Below are positions 34,722 to 47,669 of a DNA stretch of 64,000 nucleotides, piece after piece. Numbering within the stretch: position 1 is the first letter of the stretch; every line of letters starts with the position of its first letter. The position numbers and the translations under genes are program-made. The DNA is taken from assembly GCF_004337985.1 (NCBI RefSeq), contig NC_043740.1, forward strand, positions 62,001 to 126,000, read 5' to 3'. Source of the stretch: Pyricularia pennisetigena (taxonomy: Eukaryota; Ascomycota; Sordariomycetes; Magnaporthales; Pyriculariaceae). The notes under the pieces are model-generated. The model had not been told where the DNA came from. It made no database searches and saw only the letters and a list, made by a program, of their open reading frames with translations.

Positions 34722-37578
34722 AAATCCGTAATTTATAATAGCAAAATCGAAATAAGGCAAATATATACGATTAATATAATTAGTAGACGTATTACGGCCA
34801 CCATTTTAATCCTGGTATTGGTAATTAATATAAATTGGACCCAACCTTAAAATAAAAGCTGACGTTTCTCGACAATACTATTTATTAATCTGCTAAAAAA
34901 TATTTAATACGAGCATTAAAATTAAACGAAAATAAAGTTCGCCTATGCGGCGCGTCCTCTTAAAATAAAAAGCTTTGAAATACTGGGTGGGTTTTATTAT
35001 CCAAACGAAGCAGTAAAATGAGCAAAATAACATAATTACCATTACCTAATACGCTGGGAATTGTTTGACAACTGGAAGTTAAATCATTTTGGGGAAACGC
35101 ATGCGCGTAATTTATTTAAATGACATTTATTATATATTAGCAGCGGCCGGAATAATAGAAAAAAGGGCATCAACTTTCCGGATTATGTGATTTTTTACCC
35201 AATTAAAAACAGTACCTCGCACTTCGAAAATGCGCCAAATAACAGGATTATTTTGATTTAACCGAATTAAACGCCCACTAATTTGCGATTATATATTAGC
35301 GTTCGACATTAAAGGGATAATAAAACCAATGCAATAATTGGGGTGCAAGCTAAAACCAGCGTTGGAAATATTAACACTTAGGGCAGAAACGTTAAAATTG
35401 GAGCTAGAATCGGTGAAATCGGAAACGGTTTTATCGCGTTCGGTTTGGGACAGGTTTAATCGGATAATAGCCACACCGAAGCTGGCCTTTGCTAAAATAA
35501 AAGCAATGAAACTAAAAAAAACCAACAAGTACATTAAAAACTATAATAATTGTTACAAAAATGGAAAAACAAATAATTATTATAATATTTATCACAATCC
35601 AGAAATAATAAAAATTGTAATAATTGTTATAATAATTATGGGGAAGAAAAGCGATTGTAATAATTATTATTAGATAGCTAATTTACGTACGTTTAAATCC
35701 AAGGATTAGGCGTTATAACCAGGACGCGTTAACCTTTTTTCTTTTCCTTCATGCAAATTTCGACCACGCGGGTAATAAATGGCGATTCGCTTAATATAAA
35801 ATAGACCATTTTAACCCTGGCCGACGGAGGTAACGTTTAAAATTAGTGCAAGCGTTCGAATAAACCCAATTAAAGTGACCGTCGCCGTTATATTAAATTA
35901 AAACGTCCACAATTACCGATCCAAAACGGGTTTTTCTTTTTTATAGGCTTTTTTTAAAATTTTGTCGGACGTTGCGGTGTTTGGTTTTCAAATCCACTCA
36001 TTTTAACGTCAGCAATTTACCCAGCTCCGCCGAATTAGCATCCTGGGTATCGTTTTCGGCGTGGATTATTAACCAAAAAAATAATTAATTGTTAGAAATT
36101 GCAACAGGCGGATAAAACCCATATTTAAAAGAACCGAAATTTGGCGGTTACCAGTTGCGGTATCCGTATTAATGGGAGTTCCTAATAAAACGGGACCAAT
36201 ATCGTCGGTATTTTCGCCCACGAATACGGTAATAATGTTTTTGAAATTATTTCGGTATTCGTTATAACGTTTTCGAAACGGTGGCCAAATTGGAGCTCCT
36301 TAATAATAATACTATAGGGCGGAATACGTTTACAGGGATAAATGATTATACCGTTAGGCAAAATAAGCCCGGTATTTATACCTTTACGTACCGTAAATAT
36401 ATTGATATATTTAAAAATTATTAACGATTTTTCGTTTAATATAATGGTGGGAATTATAAAGTTTAAAATTCGAGGGTAAAAAAGCCACCATTTCCAACCC
36501 ATCGATTCGAGTTTTTGTAGGGAGGTTTTGGTGTTTTTATCGATATTAACAGCGACGAAATAACTATTATTTTTCCAAATATGATCGACCGTAAACATAT
36601 TTTCCTAAAACAAGCTTTTAGGTCCGGCGAAAAAAATCGCAACTTTATCCCAAACCAGGGTATTAAGGCCGGTAATATTTTTAATTTTGTTAATAATCGG
36701 CGTGGTAATGGCCATAGCCCGATTAATGCAAAAAATAAAAGCGAAATGCGCGGTATATTATCGATTCGGGTTCACGGAGGTATTGAATTTCGTTTCCAAT
36801 TATACGTTAAAAAAGGGACCAAATAATAAATATATAACCAAACGCCGGATATTTTTAATATTTTCACGGGTGGAAAATTCGGTTCTCCGACCGCTCTTAC
36901 GTTAAAGGTTCTTAATAAATTTATTTAATTTAAACAAATATATCAATATAACGAAATTATACCAATTATTACAAAAAACATTTACTGCGAATTATTTTTA
37001 CATCGGAACTATCGTCGAGGTTATCGACGTCGGGGGGCGCTGGTAAAAACTAAAATTAACAGTTTTATATATATATTATAGGTAAAATACCTTTTAAGCG
37101 TTATAAATTTCGTTTAACTATTCAATCTTTCGGATTAAAAATGTCGAATAAAAGGTAATAGTAACCGTGCCCGTAGATTTGGCATTAAATTTGCGGGCGG
37201 CGAATTTGGTTAAAATATCGTAAAACTTCGTTTGGGTAAAAATAGCAGCCGATCGCGGGGCATCGGTAACGCATAGCTCGGCTAAACTATAATAGTATGA
37301 AACGTCGAAGGCTGGGAAATTGGTTATTATTTTTTTAAATGTTTGCGAAATGAGGTTGGCCGGGGCGAAAATCAAAATGGGAAAACATCCGTCGGTATTT
37401 TGGATAAATCGGTCGTACTAGCAACGGATATACCATATATTAATCACCGTAAAATAAATAATCGCTTTTCCTGTGCCCATTTTATTGGTTAATTGCCAGT
37501 TTTGAAAAGCTGACTGCTCCAGTTTTAGTAAAATGTGGGCATTTAAATCGAAAAAAAATTAATTTAATAAAAAATTAA

Positions 37579-37740
37579 AATTGTGACAATAGTTACAAAA
37601 GTAGGGGCAGGATTGTGGCAATAGTAACAAGAAAAGGGGTAGGATTCTAATAACAATTACAAAAGTAGGGGCAGGATTGTAACAATAGTTATAAAAATAG
37701 GGGTAAGATTGTAATAATAGTTACAAAAATAGGGATAATG
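37579..37740. repeat. tandem repeat, about 33-bp unit
   Basis: Four to five imperfect units of ACAATAGTTACAAAAGTAGG type, just upstream (minus sense) of the helicase Walker A motif. Possibly an expanded intron. Confidence 0.75.
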
Positions 37741-40059
37741 TATATATAATTTACCAGCCAATTAATAGGGTAACCAATAGCGACCAAAAGGAGCATTAGG
37801 CATATCCCAATTAAACCAAAAATTTTGCCTCGAATTTTTTTATATTTAAAACCCATTTTATTATTAGTATTTAAACCGTCGATAAGTAAGGTGTTTTAAA
37901 AAAGCGCAAATCTTTCATAACAGCCTAAAGCGAGTTTGCGTTAAAAAGATAACCAATCCAGGGATAACCTTTGGCTAAAATGGAGAATTGCGCATAATAT
38001 ACCAAAAAAGCCGCTAAAATCCGTTCCCGGACGTTTTCGAAAATTTCCTTTTTTACGCGGTCCATATTAGCAAATCGATCGGCGATAATAAACTGGGTTG
38101 ATAAAAAATTAAAAAAAATCGTTTTATTGGTCGTCGCCAAAAAATTTGGGATACAATTCGGTAATTTTAGTTTTTGGTTTGGTAAATATGGGACGATGGA
38201 ACCGCCCCTCGTCGTCCAAATTGTTAAAAATACCCTTACGTGTTAATAAATCCAGTAGGTGCATTTAGATTTGATTTGCACGCTTTTTTTTCAACCGTCC
38301 GACTTTAATAAATTTAAAACGGGACCAGGTATCGATAGCGAATATTATTATTATCGTGTTATAATAAACGCGGTTAAAACCAAACAAATTGGCGGCGTCG
38401 ATAACTTGGTCCGCCCGCGAACGGGCAATGAAACGATGTTAAAATTAAATTAAATGCAAATTATTTAGGGCGATAACGTTATCGGTAATAATTGCACCAT
38501 CGGCGACAGTAAACAGGGTGGAAAATTATTCGATATTAAATTTGAAAAAATTGCGGCAATTTCCACTAAAATCGTTAAAACTTTTTTTATTATCAATAAC
38601 GACTTTTCCCTACCGGCGAAAAACAAAGTAAAAAAATGGTAATAAACCCTAAACCAATCGTCGATAAAACAACCGTTATATATATAAAGTCCAGGGTCAG
38701 CGGTTTTGAACTTTAAATCGCCGTTTTTAAAATCAGGTCAGGTGGTTATTATCTGCAGGTTAATTAATATCGTAGTGGGAATTATAAGCGGTTTGAATTT
38801 ATCTGCGAATATCTTTAACCCTGGGTGGTTAATATCGCCTTAATGGGTAATAGGGGGAATACGGGGTAGGCGACGCTGATCTGCCAAATCATCGAAAATA
38901 GGTTTAATACCCCTATCGTTAAATATATCCGGCATGGAATCCAAGATTTTTTACCAAACGGGCATTTTATTACCTTTAATTTATTTGCCGGGGTTACCTG
39001 CCTTAAAATAAGTTAAAAACCCGAACACGTCGGCGATTAAAAAAAAGTTAACCAATAATTAAAATTGTACCCGTTATTACAAAATATAAAAAAGGGTGAA
39101 AACCAAATTATAATAGCTGTTACATTATAGCAGTAATTGTTTAGCACTACCGCAAAGGATTGTAATAATTGCTACAATATAGTAAATAGCAGGGAATATT
39201 AATGCAAAATTTGTAATAATTATGGTAATCCAACAAAAAAACCCCTAACCTGTTATATTAATATATTGAATTAAAGTATTTATCGTTTTATAGCCAAATA
39301 CGACTCTTATTTCGTTTATATTCGACGAATTATGATTAAAAGGGTATACCAAAATCTGGTTATTAACGCGTGTTTTTGCAGCGGCGACGCCAGCAGCGGA
39401 TTAAGAACGTTTCAAGGTTTAGGCGATTAAGGTTTCGTTCGTATTACGGAAAATGTTATTTCCGCGACCGAGCCAGGCGGGCGGGTTAATATTATTATTA
39501 ATTTTTAAACAGTTAATGAAATTTAAAGGGGATATAATGCGAGCTATTTTGGCAGTATTCATATTCCTTACCCTACGCCAAATTATAATAATTACCGCCG
39601 ATACGGATTAATTTTTACCCAATTAAAAATCTTTCCATAACGGGACGGGCATTCGATTTAGGAAATCCGTATTTTTATACCATTGGAAATAATATTTGGG
39701 TTATACGAAATTTACTAATTTATTAATTGGCGTCGAATCGGGCTTGGCCTACGTCCGCGATACCGAAATAAAATTGGGTTTAACCGGACGAACGGTGGTG
39801 GCCTTAAATATACGGGTTACCGGCGGCCTATTTAATAGCGCGGGTGCCGGGTTAATAATAATTTCCGGTTATGGTGCAAAAGGCCGGTTTTTGGGGTTTT
39901 TTAATGGTGGAAATAATGCGTTAGCAAATGGTTTAAAAATATTAAAAAAGTGCGCAATTAGCGGTTATCGAAATCCTAAGCAGGTTTGTTATGGTTATCG
40001 TCCATATTAATATTATCATCGCCCTTATTAACGGACGCAAAAAAAGGTTAGTTATTATT

Positions 40060-40200
40060 TTCGCCCATATAAATATTATCGCCGTTATCGTCGACGGGGG
40101 CGGGGGTAAATTCGTTATCGCCGGCGTCCATATTGGCATTATTTCCATTTTTATCGACGGGGGCGGGGGCAGATTCATTATCGCCGGAATTTATATTGCT
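40060..40200. repeat. 63-bp coding tandem repeat
   Basis: TCGACGGGGGCGGGGG recurs at 40091 and 40154, period 63 bases (21 codons). On the minus strand it encodes Asp/Asn/Pro-rich repeats (APAPVDKNGNNANMDAGDNE) in the N-terminal part of the helicase remnant. Confidence 0.75.
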
Positions 40201-40413
40201 ATTATTTTGCTTATTATTATTATTATTAATCGGAATAGGGGGAAAATTCAAAGGGATTCCGATTGCATATAAATAACCCTGTAATGTAAAACGGTCCAAA
40301 CGTGCAAAATTTAACTTTAAAACGATTGCAGTGTCCGCGTCGTAATTGTGCAAATCCTTGAAATATTGTTTAATATTTTCTATCCGGGTTATTTTTTGCG
40401 GTATAATGATTAG

Positions 40414-40868
40414 TGTTACGACCAGACAAGATGGGTCGGTACCAATGAGGCCAGGCGGGGTCACACCCCTCCTAACGACATTCGCCCAAAGAAATCGCCG
40501 ACAACAGAACATCGATTACCTAAGGGAGAAATCACGTGACGCCACGTGATCGCCAAAAAGGTAATCTCAATAATCCTTAAAAAATTACAACAAATTAGGC
40601 GAAATAATTTTTGCGATTTGTGATAGATTAAGGGAAATCACATTCGGAACATAATTTATATAAAATACGCTCATTACCATGTAGATAGATTCGATTTTAG
40701 GATTGCTTAGCAGCAATTAAACTTTAGTTAACCTTAATATTTATTTAAAAACGATTATAATTTCACCCCAATTATTAAAAACCCCAATTACCCAGTTAAA
40801 ACGTTTAATTGCTTTAACCCACTGTACTTTACCCTAAAAACAGGTTACCCGATACCTTAATCGTAACA
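40414..40868 (+). repeat. 5' LTR of Gypsy (455 bp)
   Basis: TGTTACGACC to TCGTAACA. Less RIPed than the 3' copy; contains ATCACGTGACGCCACGTGAT, a palindromic pair of CACGTG boxes. Confidence 0.93.
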
Positions 40869-41129
40869 TTTTAATTGCTCTTATTTAATATTTTGCCTTA
40901 AAATATACCGAACAGTATCGCCGAAATAATATTTTCCAACAAAACCACCCCTTAAACCCCTTTTACTATTAACGTTCCGGCCAGCGTTAACGTTTTGCGT
41001 TAAATAGTCGCGACGCTCCAAATAAAAAATCGATAATTCCAGGAACGAATAACCGAACAAATTAATCGAATTAATAGGAATTATATTAAATACCCTTTAC
41101 TATTATTTTATAATAGCACCCCAGGTACC

Positions 41130-41860
41130 TTATAAGGATTCTTTACGGGAACCCGGGCCTACCTTTATTTTAACGAGGATAATTTCGATAATAACGCAAA
41201 AAAGGTCACCTACGCAGCCTCGCTATTAAAAGGCGATACGTTTGCCTGGTTCGAACCAATCCTACGAAATTATTTGGACCATAATAAGGAAAAAAACCGT
41301 AAAGCTGAGACCAACCGCATTTTCGACGATTACGAGAATTTCGAAAAATGTTTTAGGGGAGTATTCGGTAGCCCAAACGAGGAACGCACAGTTGAACGTA
41401 AACTGGTACGCCTTACCTAAACCAAATCGGTATCCAAATATATTAATAAATTTCGATAAATTACCGCCAAATTACCATGGGGCCCCGAAACCCTAATGGT
41501 ACGCTTTTATGCGGAATTTAAAAAAAAAATTAAAAACGAATTTGTTAAAAAAGAACGACCCGATACCCTAGCCGAATACGTAAAATTAACAGTTAAAATC
41601 GATAACCGACTTTACGAACGGAAATTGGAACGACGCGAAAAACGCAGCGTATGGGGGCCAATTTTGCGATAAATTAATACGGGACGCAAATACCAATACC
41701 CCAAACCGCCTCGCCAATATAATATTTCCTACGGAACATATAACGGACCCATAAACCTTAACGCGACCCAATATAAAAAACCGCGCAAAAATCCCAAAAA
41801 TGGCAAGTGTTTTAAATGCGAAAAACCAGGACATATAACCAAATTTTATCCCTAAAACAC
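41130..41860 (+). pseudogene. Gypsy gag with zinc knuckle
   Basis: Capsid-like segment (KVTYAASLLKGDTFAWFEP near 41210, ERRLVRLT-type region near 41390) and a CCHC knuckle near 41812-41850 (GKCFKCEKPGHITKFYP). The fourth ligand Cys is Tyr, a G-to-A change. Interrupted by stops. Confidence 0.75.
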
Positions 41861-43039
41861 TCCGGATTTACACCCCGATTCCAAAAAACCACGAAGATTA
41901 AATACCATTACCCACCAACAAACACCACCGGATTAATACAATTTGAAAAACTGGACCATATGTTACGACGATAACTGCATAATCCACAATAACGCAAAAA
42001 TGGACGCAGGATGGTACCCATAAAAATTTAAAAGCATTCGGACTTTAACAGTAGGAAACCGTATACTTATTAAAACCAGACCACCGGTACAATTACGCAG
42101 GCAAAACGCCAAATTACCCGAACCTACGGAATTAAATACCTTAGAAAAATTAAAACCAGAACCATTGGGACAAACCCACCGCATCCGGATAATCCAACAA
42201 GCCCCAACGGACGAATTTAATAACGAATTAAAAAACGAATTTAACGAAAAAAAAACTATATTTTTAAACCCATACAATGCAGCAAGGGAAAATAACCCCT
42301 ATATATATAAAAAGAAATTTATCGATTTATACCGAAACGACCAATTAATGCAATTTCCCGGAATACCATTTCGAATACAGATATAAAACCCTATAGGATT
42401 AATCGATCCAATTTTCGGAAACCACCCAATTTTGGATACCAAATATCCCAAATATACAGAAATCTTTTGGGCAAAATGTTTTCGAAACAATTGCGGATTG
42501 CATTTTAACAAAAAAATAGTCCACGATTTTTTCCCACGACGACGCAAAACAACAGGCATCCACAAAATATATACTACCATTAAATTACCCAATTGGGAAA
42601 TCAAAATAAAACTCAATACCGAGCCAGCGGTAATTTTTACCCCTTATAACGACTACCCCATAATATGCTACAACCAAAGACAATTCCTATGGTACGAATG
42701 TACCCGAAGCATTTGTAAAGTATATATATTAGCCAAAGCATAGGTATGGTACGAAACGAAATCACGACAACCAGGACCCGCACCCATGACCAAAATTATG
42801 TGGAACCCCAACGTTAAAAATAACGAAATACCTACAAACGCACGAAAAACGCCTGCACCAATAGGGCACCGATTTAATAAAATTAACGTTAGAAACAATT
42901 ATACGCCCCGAAATAAGAAGAATAAGGACCTACGACGCGAATCCAATAAATTAAAAAACTAGGATAGCCAAACGGTATAGGGTACCAGACGGTAGCAATA
43001 AAAACGGAATAAAAAACCTTAAACGCCACGCAAGTTACG

Positions 43040-43395
43040 AAAGCAGCACACGAACATATATTCCTAAATATACGATTTAATGGAAAACCTATACGAACGC
43101 TCCTTAATAACGGAGTATAAAACAATTACATCTTTCCAAAAATCGTGAAAAAACGACGAATATTTTGGCGATAAAAGGAAAAATTATATCGATTACAAAC
43201 CGTAAAAAAAAGGCAGTTTTATACGGGAACGGCACTATCGAAATAAAAACCGTACACTTTTGGATGGAAAATTATGGACGAAAAGAACAAATTATTTTGG
43301 ATATTACGGAAATAGGGAACAAAAATATAATTTTAGGAATTCCCTGGTTTAGAAGGAGCAACCCCCGGATAAATTGGACTATAGGCCAAATTTAA
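43040..43395 (+). pseudogene. Gypsy aspartic protease region
   Basis: Active site appears as LLNNG near 43100 where D(S/T)G is expected, both positions explained by G-to-A change. The downstream hallmark IILGIPWFRRSNPRINW is clear at about 43330-43380. Confidence 0.7.
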
Positions 43396-43758
43396 TGGGA
43401 AAAGCATTTAATTACTAAACGACTTTTAGCACAGCAGGGTTTATATAGGAAATATAGGGCACGGAAGGACCAAATAAAGCAAATGGCGTATTTATAGGAA
43501 GGACGACCAACCCCGGAGCCAATATCGGAAAAAAAGCGACTATCTACAGGTTAAAACCGATCTAATTACACAATATAAACCACGAAAAAACAGACCAAAA
43601 ACGGCAAAATCTTAGAAAAATACCAAAATTATACACGATTATTTAACCAAAAACTCGAGATAAAACTACCCGAACACAGTCCGTTCGACCACGAAATACC
43701 ATTAAAAAAAGGAACCCAACCAAAGTTTTACAAAATATACGGTTTAAATCCGACACAA

Positions 43759-44307
43759 ATGGAAGCTCTAAACGAATACCTCGCGGAAAACCTTAAAAAA
43801 GGTTATATTAGACCATCGATATTACCAGCAGGATACCCAATCCTTTTCGTACCAAAGAAAAACGGAAAACTACGATTATGCGTAAATTATAAACAATTAA
43901 ACGATATTATAATAAAAAATTGCTACCCGCTCCCATTAATAGGAGAATTTCGAAATATGCTTTACCAAGCACAATGGTTTACGACACTAAACCTTAAAAG
44001 AATATACAATTTAATCCGTATAAAGGAAAGCGAAGAATGGAAAACAGCATTTCGCACCAGACGAGGACATTACAAATACCTGGTAATACCTTTCGGTTTT
44101 ACCAACGCCCCCGCAACTTTTCAAACCATAATTAACTACGTTTTTAGGGAATACCTAAACATCTTTATCGTTATTTATTTAAACGATATCCTTATTTTTT
44201 CCAAAACGTTGGAAAAATATAAAAAACACGTCCACACAGTTTTACAAAAGTTACAAAACGCTAAACTCTTAATTAAGCCCGAAAAATGCATTTTTTACAG
44301 CAAATAA
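43759..44307 (+). pseudogene. Gypsy reverse transcriptase
   Basis: 182-codon open stretch with the RT blocks: GYIRPSILPAGYPILFVPKK, LRLCVNYKQLNDIIIKNCYP, PFGFTNAPATFQ, and IVIYLNDILIFSK. The catalytic YxDD box reads YLND, with the first Asp changed to Asn. The frame closes at TAA 44305-44307, where the encoded protein would normally go on to the thumb and RNase H. Confidence 0.9.
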
Positions 44308-44539
44308 ATCAATTTCTTAGGATATATTATCGCCCCTGGAGAAATTAGGATAAAAAAATCAAAAATCCAAACAATAAAGGAATAGCCCCAACCACAGAAT
44401 GTAAAAAACGTTCGGGCATTCCTTGGATTCGTAAATTTTTATAGAAGATTTATCAAAAGTTACGGCGCGATCGCCACCCTATTAACCAATATAACCAAAA
44501 AAGATTTAAAATTCCAATGGACGGAACAAATACAGCAAG

Positions 44540-44995
44540 TTTTCGAACAATTACGAAAGGTAATAGCACAAAAACCGATTTTTAAAATACCAAACCCAAC
44601 GAAACCCTTCGAAATCGAAACCGACGCATCCGATTACGCAATCGGAGGACAATTTAGCCAACGAAACGAAAAAAGACGCCTGCACCCTTACGCCTTCTTT
44701 TTACAAAAATTATATAGACCAGAACTTAATTACCAAATCCACGATAAAAAATTTATGGCTATTATCCGAGTATTTGAAGAATGGAAACTATAGTTATCCG
44801 GAATTAAATACGAAATATTAATTTATACGGACCATAAAAATTTAACCCATTTTACCACCAGCAAGGTGTTAAACAAACGACAAATTAAATGGGCAAAATT
44901 CCTATTAAAATTCCATTTCAAAATTATTTACCGAAAAGGAACAGAAAATGGCAGGGCCGACGCTTTTAACAAAAGACCAAATTATGAAAACATAA
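44540..44995 (+). pseudogene. Gypsy RNase H
   Basis: Blocks FEIETDASDYAIGGQFSQ, YQIHDKKFMAIIRVFEEW, IYTDHKNLTHF and RKGTENGRADAFNKRP. The DASDYAIGG and TDHKNL motifs are typical of Ty3/Gypsy RNase H. One internal stop near 44791. Confidence 0.8.
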
Positions 44996-45138
44996 TACCC
45001 GAGGAAACACGGAAAATCTTTACGGTAAACGACAACGGAAACCTTTTACCAGTTTACCGAAGTCTTATGACGACCAATACGGTAATTACACCAAAAGAAA
45101 TACGGAAAATCCACGAAAGTAAAGTTTACGGATATTAA

Positions 45139-45999
45139 AGGATTTCCAAAATATGGAAACGGCTAAAACAGCACCACAATTTTAAAGGAATACGACAAAA
45201 AGTACGAAAAACCATTAAAAATTGCGAACTTTGCGCAAAAAACAAATCCGCCAAACACAAACTTTACGGGCTTTTACAACCTTTACTAACCCCTAATAAG
45301 GCCTGGCAAACCATTATAATGGACTTTATCGTTAAACTACCACCTTCCGAAAAACTATTTACTAAAACTAAATACGACAGCATACTAATTATAATGGACA
45401 AGCTTATTAAATACGCCTATTTCCTACCCTATAAGGAAAATAGTAACGCCGAAAAAATCGCTTACACATTTTTACGAATAATTGTTAGCAACCACGGACT
45501 TCCAGGAAGCATTATTACGGACAAAAATAAACTTTTTATATCAAAATTTTGGAAATTTTTGATAAAACAGCTAAAAACCGACCACAAACTATTTACAGCA
45601 TTCCACCCACAGATAAATGGACAAACAAAACGAACAAACTAAATATTGGAACAATACCTAAAATATTATATAAACTATAAACAGGACAACTGGGTACGGC
45701 TATTACCCATAACACAATTCGTATATAATAGTTTAAAAAATAAAAATACCAAAACAACCCCGTTTTATACCAATTACGGATTTAACCCTACGGTATATAG
45801 AAAACCAAAAACCACGATTACGGCCCCACGAGCCGATAAACAAGCAAACGAACTACGAAAATTCCACCAAAAATTCCAACAGGAATTGGAATTCGTACGA
45901 AGAAAAATAACCAAATACGCCAACCAACATCGGATAAAGGGACCATCCTTCCAGGAGGGAAATAACGTTTATTTTATTCGACGCAATATTAAAATATAA
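45139..45999 (+). pseudogene. Gypsy integrase
   Basis: Zinc-binding remnant (HHNFKGIRQKVRKTIKNC, then CAKNKSAKH) near 45175-45260, core from 45319 (MDFIVKLPP, DSILIIMDKLIKYAYFLP, LPGSIITDKNKLF, AFHPQINGQTKRTN). The third catalytic residue is Lys (QTKRTN for QTERTN), another G-to-A change. Stops separate the core from the C-terminal domain (45646-45999). Confidence 0.85.
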
Positions 46000-46139
46000 C
46001 GACCAAATAGCAAATTTAATTACAAAAAACTTGGACCTTTTAAAATCGATAAAAAAATCAGTAAAATTAACTACAAACTATTATTACCAGGAACTATAAA
46101 AATCCACCCAACGTTCCACGTATTATTATTGGAACCAGC

Positions 46140-46340
46140 ACCACCCGGCACCAATATATAAAAAATAATCGAAATCGACGAAAAAGAAATATACGACGTC
46201 GAACGAATATTGGACTATAAACGCAACCACGGTAAAATAAAATACTTTATTAAATGGGAAAACTACGGACACGAAAAAAACATTTAAAAACCCTTTAACC
46301 ACTTCCAAAATTGCCAGGAACCACTCCGTTAATATTACCA
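46140..46340 (+). pseudogene. Gypsy C-terminal chromodomain remnant
   Basis: EIYDVERILDYKRNHGKIKY then FIKWENYGHEKNI, the chromodomain pattern (VExIL..RxxxGxxxYxVKWxGY). In chromoviruses this domain directs integration to heterochromatin. A stop replaces the Trp of the WEP motif. Confidence 0.75.
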
Positions 46341-47209
46341 GGAATTGGATTTGCGAGCAAATTAGCCAAAAAAAAAAGGACGATTTAAGAAAGCACCACT
46401 TACCATTCCCAAAAGCTAAAAATCGACTAGAATTCGAAACCATACCATTAAACGAATTTACAAAAAAACGATTAATATACACCAATAAACCGAAATATAC
46501 GGACAAAATAATTCACCGACCGAATATTGCGCAAAAACATTTATTTTATCCAACAAAAAAGGATTTAAAAAACCTATCGGGAAAATCGAATCCCAAACAA
46601 AATTGGAATCCGGAAAAAGCGATTCGAATAACATTTTAAAAAGGATTTCGGACGATCGCCGCCGCTCCTCCTGTTTTGCCTTTTCACGCTCCACGCGATT
46701 TAATTCCTCCAAATTATTAATCCCGCGAAATACAATTCGCATTATTTTTTTAAATTACAGTTTTTTTTACTTTCGCAAACGAAATAATTTCGCCTGCTGC
46801 GCGTAAATTTGCTTTTTAAACGTTTTAATTTCCGTATCCAGCTTCGAATGTTGGCGACCAATGTAACGGATTTAAATAGCGGATAAACCCAATACGTCGC
46901 AACCAAAACGGTTGGAACGAACGTATTCCACACAACGAGCAAAATCCTGCGGAAACATTTAACAAAATATTACGCCTTTGGTATAGTAGGGATTGCAGGA
47001 AAGCATTTCGATAATATCGGTCGATAATAGGGAAAAAAGGAAAGCGTAGCGACGTTTTATCGACGAACGACCAGATTTTAATTTGGTTACGCGATTAAAT
47101 ATAGCGTAAAAAGGTTAATAAGGAAAAAATATAAAAACAAAAACAAGGATTAGGGGAATATAAACTATTTAAAAGCCAAAAGGATTTGGTTAAGGAAGGG
47201 GAAACCTAA

Positions 47210-47664
47210 TATTACGACCAAATAAAATGGGTCGATATTAATAAGGCCAGGCGGGGTTACACCCTTCCTAACGATATTCGCCCAAAGAAATCGCCGACAA
47301 CAAAATATCGATTACTTAAAGGAGAAATCACGTAACGCCACGTAATCGCCAAAAAAATAATTTCAATAATCCTTAAAAAATTATAACAAATTAGGCGAAA
47401 TGATTTCTGCGATTTGTGACAAATTAAGGGAAATTATATTCGGAATATAATTTATATAAAATACGCTTATTACCATGTAAATAGATTCGATTTTAGGATT
47501 GCTTAGCAGCAATTAAACTCTAATTAACCTTAATACTTATTTGAAAACGATTATAATTTCACCCCAGTTATTAAGAACCCCAGTTACCCAGTTAAAACGC
47601 TCAGTTGCTTTAACCCACTGTACTTTACCCTAAGAACAGGTTACCCGATACCTTGATCGTAACA
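47210..47664 (+). repeat. 3' LTR of Gypsy (455 bp)
   Basis: Same length as the 5' LTR; starts TATTACGACC (TG end changed to TA) and ends TCGTAACA. Many differences from the 5' LTR are G-to-A or C-to-T. Confidence 0.93.
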
Positions 47665-47669
47665 ATTAG

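Larger units (their letters stand above)
34722..40408 (-). pseudogene. SNF2-family helicase remnant
   Basis: Minus strand, many stops, high AT. Helicase motifs appear in order: NKMGTGKAIIYFTV (Walker A, near 37480), PILIFAPANLISQTFKKI (motif Ia, near 37380-37330), LSVNISNAGFSLHP (motif V, near 35400-35350), and QISGRLIRLNQNNPVIW (motif VI, near 35280-35220). The last is the QxxGRxxRxxQ arginine-finger motif of SNF2 ATPases. Upstream lies an N-terminal region (IENIKQYFKDLHNYDADTA) and a D/N-rich repeat. The frame carries on beyond the Gypsy insertion at 40414 into 47670-47760 (TAKFALGYIPNNIKLPTN). The motif II Asp-Glu box was not identified. Orientation is opposite to the DUF6589 region. Confidence 0.65.
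40414..47664 (+). mobile_element. full-length Ty3/Gypsy chromovirus-type LTR retrotransposon
   Basis: 7251 bp with two 455-bp LTRs and a perfect ATTAG duplication at 40409-40413 and 47665-47669. Internal order is gag, protease, reverse transcriptase, RNase H, integrase and chromodomain, as in Metaviridae chromoviruses. A purine-rich tract (AAGGAAGGGGAAACC) precedes the 3' LTR. Dead through RIP-type changes: several catalytic residues are altered and stops are frequent. Inserted in the N-terminal coding part of the helicase remnant. Confidence 0.95.
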
